24,792 bases of DNA, from NCBI GenBank assembly GCA_947372155.1, contig CANBSM010000121.1, forward strand, positions 1-24,792, written 5' to 3'. The notes beneath the pieces are model-generated. The model worked only from the letters and a program-made list of their open reading frames with translations. It ran no database searches and was not told the origin of the DNA. Numbering within the stretch: position 1 is the first letter of the stretch; every line of letters starts with the position of its first letter. The stretch comes from Burkholderiaceae bacterium. Its GTDB lineage: Bacteria > Pseudomonadota > Gammaproteobacteria > Burkholderiales > Burkholderiaceae. Positions 24,653 through 24,792 of the stretch are shown here, in pieces. The translations under genes and the position numbers were made by a program.

Positions 24653-24792
24653 CTATAGAGTGAATGCCCCTTGAAGAATACTCAAACTAGCGCCTAATAA
24701 TTTATTGTTTACTGAGCCTAGCCGCTTTACTAGGCGACCCTTATCAATCGTACGTATCTGATCAAGCATTACCAGTCCTTTTTTGCCGTCAT
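24653..24792 (-). CDS. PemK/MazF family toxin, C-terminal part, cut by window end
   Basis: A minus-strand frame is open from the window edge to a TAG at 24655-24653, giving 45 residues. It begins DGKKGLVMLDQIRTIDKGRL and continues VKRLGSVNNKLL. The VMLDQIRTIDKxRLVKRLG block is the characteristic C-terminal segment of PemK/MazF-type endoribonuclease toxins, which cut mRNA and are neutralised by a small antitoxin usually encoded just upstream. The N-terminal part and any antitoxin would lie beyond 24792. The gene ends convergent with ggt, 16 bases away. It is too short to show catalytic residues, so activity cannot be judged. Confidence 0.75.
   Translation of the reverse strand, partial: DGKKGLVMLDQIRTIDKGRLVKRLGSVNNKLLGASLSILQGAFTL

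Noticed and set aside
24769..24792. ATG at the very right edge on the minus strand as a gene start
   Set aside because: That frame stops after seven codons (MTAKKDW); the toxin-like frame is a different one and simply continues past the edge.

Overview
The window looks like chromosomal DNA of a freshwater betaproteobacterium, most likely Polynucleobacter or a close Burkholderiaceae relative. The base composition is moderate (roughly mid-40s % GC by eye). Genes are tightly packed with ATGA-type overlaps. The gene set is typical of that group: PurU, Sox proteins, a Bug/TctC binding protein, a Tat-exported molybdenum hydroxylase and several amide-bond hydrolases. The genus is an inference from gene style, not from a marker gene. 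I saw no tRNA, rRNA, CRISPR array, insertion sequence or phage gene.

Layout. (1) 1-281: left edge, with overlapping open frames of unclear identity, then the leader of purU (282-1136, +). (2) 1154-5890, all on the minus strand: a six-gene operon read as [2Fe-2S] subunit, molybdopterin subunit, soxX, soxY, soxZ, soxA. A hairpin plus T-run terminator overlaps the soxA 3' end. No soxB or soxCD follows; purU lies convergent where soxB would be expected. The SoxY C-terminus is not the canonical GGCGG. (3) 6028-7096 (+): lrgA-lrgB, divergent from the molybdenum/Sox operon. (4) 7136-13073 (+): a five-gene run of M20 deacylase, beta-alanine:pyruvate-type aminotransferase, N-carbamoyl-amino-acid/ureidopropionase-type amidohydrolase, M81 (MlrC-like) metallopeptidase and a LysE exporter. 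(5) 13090-20020, all on the minus strand and convergent with (4): amidase, peptide-type ABC binding protein, two permeases and two ATPases. (6) 20159-24636 (+): SnoaL-like protein, FAD amine oxidoreductase, orphan Bug/TctC binding protein and a cytoplasmic gamma-glutamyltransferase. (7) At the right edge (24653-24792, -) is the C-terminal part of a PemK/MazF-type toxin, cut by the window end.

How the genes may work together. Regions 4-6 read as a scavenging island for peptides, amides and ureido compounds. A Dpp-type transporter imports small peptides or amides; an amidase, an M20 hydrolase, a carbamoylase, an M81 peptidase and a GGT open amide, carbamoyl or gamma-glutamyl bonds; an aminotransferase and an FAD amine oxidase process the freed amines; LysE may export surplus amino acid. 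The carbamoylase plus beta-alanine aminotransferase pair matches the last two steps of reductive pyrimidine breakdown, but no dihydropyrimidinase or dehydrogenase is present here. The most unusual unit is region 2, where a periplasmic xanthine-oxidase-family hydroxylase shares an operon with SoxXYZA but not SoxB.
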